Part shown: piece after piece, positions 62,118 through 64,000 of the stretch
Layout of the letters: the number at the start of each line of letters is the position of its first letter
Numbering within the stretch: the first letter of the stretch is position 1
NCBI RefSeq assembly: GCF_001619955.1
Contig: NZ_LQQO01000063.1
Coordinates: forward strand, 115,950-179,949
Reading direction: 5' to 3'
Source: Sphingomonas hankookensis
GTDB lineage: Bacteria; Pseudomonadota; Alphaproteobacteria; Sphingomonadales; Sphingomonadaceae
Length of the DNA: 64,000 bases
Made by a program: the position numbers and the translations under genes
The notes under the pieces: model-generated
What the model saw: only the letters and a program-made list of their open reading frames with translations
The model's database searches: none
Told to the model about the DNA's origin: nothing

Positions 62118-63352
62118 CATGGCTCTTCGTACCCTCAGTGTGTGCGCCGGCGTCGGAGGCCTCGACCTGGGCGTCCGAATTGCCCGACCCGACGCGCGCT
62201 GCGTCGCTTTCGTGGAGAGGGAAGCCTCTGCAGCCGCAAGCCTGGTCGCGAGCATGGCGGCGGGGCGGCTTCATCCGGCTGCTGTCTGGTCTGACCTGCG
62301 AACCTTCGACGCTACAGCATGGCGCGGCGCAGTGGATTGCGTCCTGTCGGGCGATCCCTGCCAAGGGAACAGCGTCGCCGGAAAACGGCTCGGCGCCGAT
62401 GACGACCGGTGGCTGCTCGACCGGGCAATCGACGTGTTCGATAAAAGCGGGGCTCGCGCCTTCTTCCGCGAGAACGTCGTCGGGAACCTCGCAGGACAGG
62501 TTGCCGCTGCCATCCCGGCATTGGAGCGGCTGGGCTGCCGCGTTGCGTGCGGAATTTTCAGCGCGGCTGAGGCCGGTGCAAGCCACCGCAGGGAGCGGTT
62601 CTTCCTCTTGGCCCACCGCCGCAGTGATGGACACCGGCGATACGACGGACCTGGCACGGATCGAAGCGAGACGATCGGAGCAGAAGGCGCGCGGAATCAA
62701 CGGGAACGGCTTCGGGCAATCGCTGGGCGAGGCGGCGCGTGTCTGGATGACACCGAACGTGCCGAACGGCGGGCGCACTGCGTCCCATGCGATCGTCAAG
62801 GGTCGGACCTTGACACGAGAGGACGGCACGAAGGTTCAGCTTGGCTTGGAACACCAAGCGCAGACGTGGTCGACGCCCCCCGCATCGGATGGGGAGAAGG
62901 GTGGGCCGAACATGTCGTTCGGAGCGGGCCGGGTACCGCTTCCGACACAAGCGGCGCACTGGCCGACCCCGAACGTGGGTTCAGAGAACAGTATGCGCGG
63001 CGCGGGTCAGGATCCAGCAGTCCGGAAGGCGGGCGGACATCAGGTCAACCTGAAGGATGCGGCGGAATACTTTCGACCGCTCGCCGCAATCGACCTTTCG
63101 CTCCCGCACCGTCCGACCCCGTCTGGGCCGAAATCGTCAGAGACGCGCCGTCGCTTGAACCCGCTGTTTGTCGAGTGGCTCATGGGGTGGCCGGAAGGAT
63201 TGAGCGGCTTCGACACTGCGGCAATGGCGTCGTACCACTCACCGCAGCCCTCGCATGGGTGCGGCTGCATGGACTGCTGGCTGACGCAGCAGCGGGCGAT
63301 GCTGTCCGATTTGCTGACAATCGATCCGCCAGCGCAGGGGCTGCTGCTGTGA
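62114..63352 (+). CDS. Second long frame over the cytosine methyltransferase gene (WPTP/LNPxFVEW family)
   Basis: A 412-codon frame, GTG start, offset by one from the methyltransferase gene and almost coextensive with it. It carries sequence I recognise from phage proteins: LTCEPSTLQHGAAQWIAS, repeated W-P/S/M-T-P blocks (SSSWPT at 166, WMTPNVPNGG at 211, WSTPPASDGEKGGPNMSFG at 252, HWPTPNV at 283), then RRRLNPLFVEWLMGWPEG at 346. VADA/LADA repeats in the other frame correspond to WPTP here. Either a true overprinted protein or a relic of a frame once used as the methyltransferase C-terminus. Confidence 0.5.
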   Translation: MTWLFVPSVCAPASEASTWASELPDPTRAASLSWRGKPLQPQAWSRAWRRGGFIRLLSGLTCEPSTLQHGAAQWIASCRAIPAKGTASPENGSAPMTTGGCSTGQSTCSIKAGLAPSSARTSSGTSQDRLPLPSRHWSGWAAALRAEFSARLRPVQATAGSGSSSWPTAAVMDTGDTTDLARIEARRSEQKARGINGNGFGQSLGEAARVWMTPNVPNGGRTASHAIVKGRTLTREDGTKVQLGLEHQAQTWSTPPASDGEKGGPNMSFGAGRVPLPTQAAHWPTPNVGSENSMRGAGQDPAVRKAGGHQVNLKDAAEYFRPLAAIDLSLPHRPTPSGPKSSETRRRLNPLFVEWLMGWPEGLSGFDTAAMASYHSPQPSHGCGCMDCWLTQQRAMLSDLLTIDPPAQGLLL

Positions 63353-63366
63353 GGGCCGCGGCGTGA
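62119..63366 (+). CDS. Phage C5-cytosine DNA methyltransferase
   Basis: A 415-residue Dcm-type enzyme. Motif I CAGVGGLDLG (9-18), IV GDPCQG with nucleophile Cys (78-83), VI ENVVGN (118), VIII SHRRERFF (155), and X CGNGVVP (367-373) followed by AALAW. The region 170-330 (VDAPRIGWGEGW, ALADPERGFREQY) is the variable target-recognition part. Motif order is normal. It likely protects phage DNA. No cognate endonuclease gene is seen, so it is an orphan. Overlaps DUF1064 (GTGA). Confidence 0.88.
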   Translation: MALRTLSVCAGVGGLDLGVRIARPDARCVAFVEREASAAASLVASMAAGRLHPAAVWSDLRTFDATAWRGAVDCVLSGDPCQGNSVAGKRLGADDDRWLLDRAIDVFDKSGARAFFRENVVGNLAGQVAAAIPALERLGCRVACGIFSAAEAGASHRRERFFLLAHRRSDGHRRYDGPGTDRSETIGAEGARNQRERLRAIAGRGGACLDDTERAERRAHCVPCDRQGSDLDTRGRHEGSAWLGTPSADVVDAPRIGWGEGWAEHVVRSGPGTASDTSGALADPERGFREQYARRGSGSSSPEGGRTSGQPEGCGGILSTARRNRPFAPAPSDPVWAEIVRDAPSLEPAVCRVAHGVAGRIERLRHCGNGVVPLTAALAWVRLHGLLADAAAGDAVRFADNRSASAGAAAVRAAA

Positions 63367-63719
63367 AGCGGCCGGCCGCCCATAAATACAGCGCCAAGGC
63401 GACCCCCTGCGGGTTCTGCCCGAAGCCGCACCCGTCGCGCCGCGAGGCCCGTCGGTGCGCCGACCTGCATATCCTGCAGCGCGCAGGCGAGATCGACGCG
63501 CTGGTGGTCGGGCCGCGCTTCTTCTTCGAGGTGAACGGCCAGCCGCTCATTCACGATAACGGCCGGCGGGCGGTCTATACCCCCGACTGGCGTTACCGGC
63601 GCGTCCGCGACAACCGGCAGGTCGTCGAGGACACCAAGGGCATGCGCGTGCGCGACTGGCCGCTGCGCAAGGCGCTGTTCCGCGCCTGCTATCCCGACAT
63701 CGAGGTGATCGAATCGTGA
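63363..63719 (+). CDS. DUF1064 phage protein
   Basis: A 118-residue protein with GTG start. Matches DUF1064: SKREARRCADLHILQRAGEI-like region (SRREARRCADLHILQRAGEI), YTPDWRYRR, and VVEDTKGMRVRDWPLRKALFRACYPDIEV. The D-W...E-D-x-K pattern suggests a PD-(D/E)XK endonuclease fold (T-P-D-W and E-D-T-K). Found in phage replication/recombination regions. Overlaps the next start by four bases. Confidence 0.85.
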   Translation: MKRPAAHKYSAKATPCGFCPKPHPSRREARRCADLHILQRAGEIDALVVGPRFFFEVNGQPLIHDNGRRAVYTPDWRYRRVRDNRQVVEDTKGMRVRDWPLRKALFRACYPDIEVIES

Positions 63720-64000
63720 GCACCGACCTGCTCGCTCGCCTCATTACGGCTGGCACGCCCGCCGACCTCGTCGCCGAGGTCGCGATGGCGCTTGCCGAGG
63801 CGAAGAGCGACGCGGCGGCGATCCAGCGCCGGCGCGATCGCGACGCCGATCGGCAGGCGGCGAAGCGGGCGCGCGACCGGGCTGATGCCGCGTCACGCTA
63901 TCACACGCCTGCTAACGTGACGTCACGTGACAGCGCGGACGTTTCCTCCCCCGCTCCCTCTCCCCTTTCTTCCCCCCAGACCCCCCAACAAACCCCACAC
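63716..64000 (+). CDS. Start of a phage replication-region protein (cut by window)
   Basis: GTG start: STDLLARLITAGTPADLVAEV, then a highly charged helix (QRRRDRDADRQAAKRARDRAD) and a Ser/Pro-rich linker. This N-terminus is typical of phage replication initiator or helicase-loader proteins in alphaproteobacterial prophages. Runs off the right edge; function uncertain. Confidence 0.6.
   Translation, partial: MSTDLLARLITAGTPADLVAEVAMALAEAKSDAAAIQRRRDRDADRQAAKRARDRADAASRYHTPANVTSRDSADVSSPAPSPLSSPQTPQQTPH

Larger units (their letters stand above)
50534..64000. mobile_element. Left part of a temperate prophage
   Basis: From tRNA-Asn to the right edge there are only phage-type genes: leftward early operon with integrase, CI/S24 repressor with passenger gene, Cro-like gene, and a rightward early operon with methyltransferases, DUF1064 and a replication protein. 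Almost every gene pair overlaps by start-stop. No structural genes are within the window, and the right end is not seen. Confidence 0.92.

Overview
The window looks like chromosome of a sphingomonad alphaproteobacterium (Sphingomonas or a near relative). The evidence is high GC, a CtrA response regulator with a CtrA-like box, alphaproteobacterial 41-residue L36, a pdhC-lpdA operon, many TonB-era outer-membrane and secreted hydrolases, and several families of intergenic palindromic repeats built around 'cgacaagctcgaa', 'gaccccgg...ccggggt' and 'cccgcg.aggcggga'. Genus assignment is inference from gene content, not from a marker gene.

Region 1-50.4 kb is ordinary core chromosome. It runs: the tail of an unidentified protein; an OprO/P-type porin; the pdhC - small membrane protein - thioesterase - lpdA operon; a universal stress protein; a 400-base gap with a convincing minus-strand terminator that probably ends a small RNA; an M28 peptidase; an RcnB-like protein; free-methionine sulfoxide reductase; a pseudouridine synthase and ArfB; a VanY-type lipoprotein; a GH43 hydrolase plus MipA/OmpV operon; a Crp/Fnr regulator; pirin and WrbA opposite a LysR regulator; ctrA; an L,D-transpeptidase; an amidohydrolase/beta-hydroxyacid dehydrogenase pair; an unusual secreted SDR; threonine dehydratase followed by a GFA protein; Bpt transferase; rpmJ; an M14 carboxypeptidase cluster; gpmA; purEK; two peptidases (S9, aminopeptidase P); a sucrose-type module (MFS transporter plus a GH68 enzyme without signal peptide); putA with its Lrp-type regulator; a DUF6976-like operon; alanine racemase and D-amino acid dehydrogenase opposite another Lrp regulator; an EAL protein; and moaA-nadK.

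At 50.46 kb there is a tRNA-Asn(GTT), and from its 3' end to the right edge (50.53-64 kb) lies the left part of an integrated temperate phage. A leftward operon of thirteen tightly overlapping genes (56.6 to 50.55 kb) includes the tyrosine integrase, an excisionase-like protein and a PD-(D/E)XK-like nuclease. A CI/S24 repressor and a secreted passenger protein are transcribed left from 57.84 kb. A rightward operon starts at 57.91 kb with a Cro-like protein and runs into a helicase-methyltransferase fusion, a C5-cytosine methyltransferase, DUF1064 and the start of a replication protein. Four 17-base operator sites built on CGCTAC...GTAGCG flank the repressor unit; one exactly fills the 17-base spacer of the leftward promoter. 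The structural genes and the right attachment site lie outside the window.

The most interesting observations are: the 1.24-kb stretch at 62.1-63.4 kb where two same-strand frames both carry recognisable conserved protein sequence; the helicase-methyltransferase fusion next to it; the repressor operator layout; the candidate small RNA at 6.2-6.3 kb; and an 18-base repeat that occurs four times, three of them upstream of purE at exact 55-base spacing.
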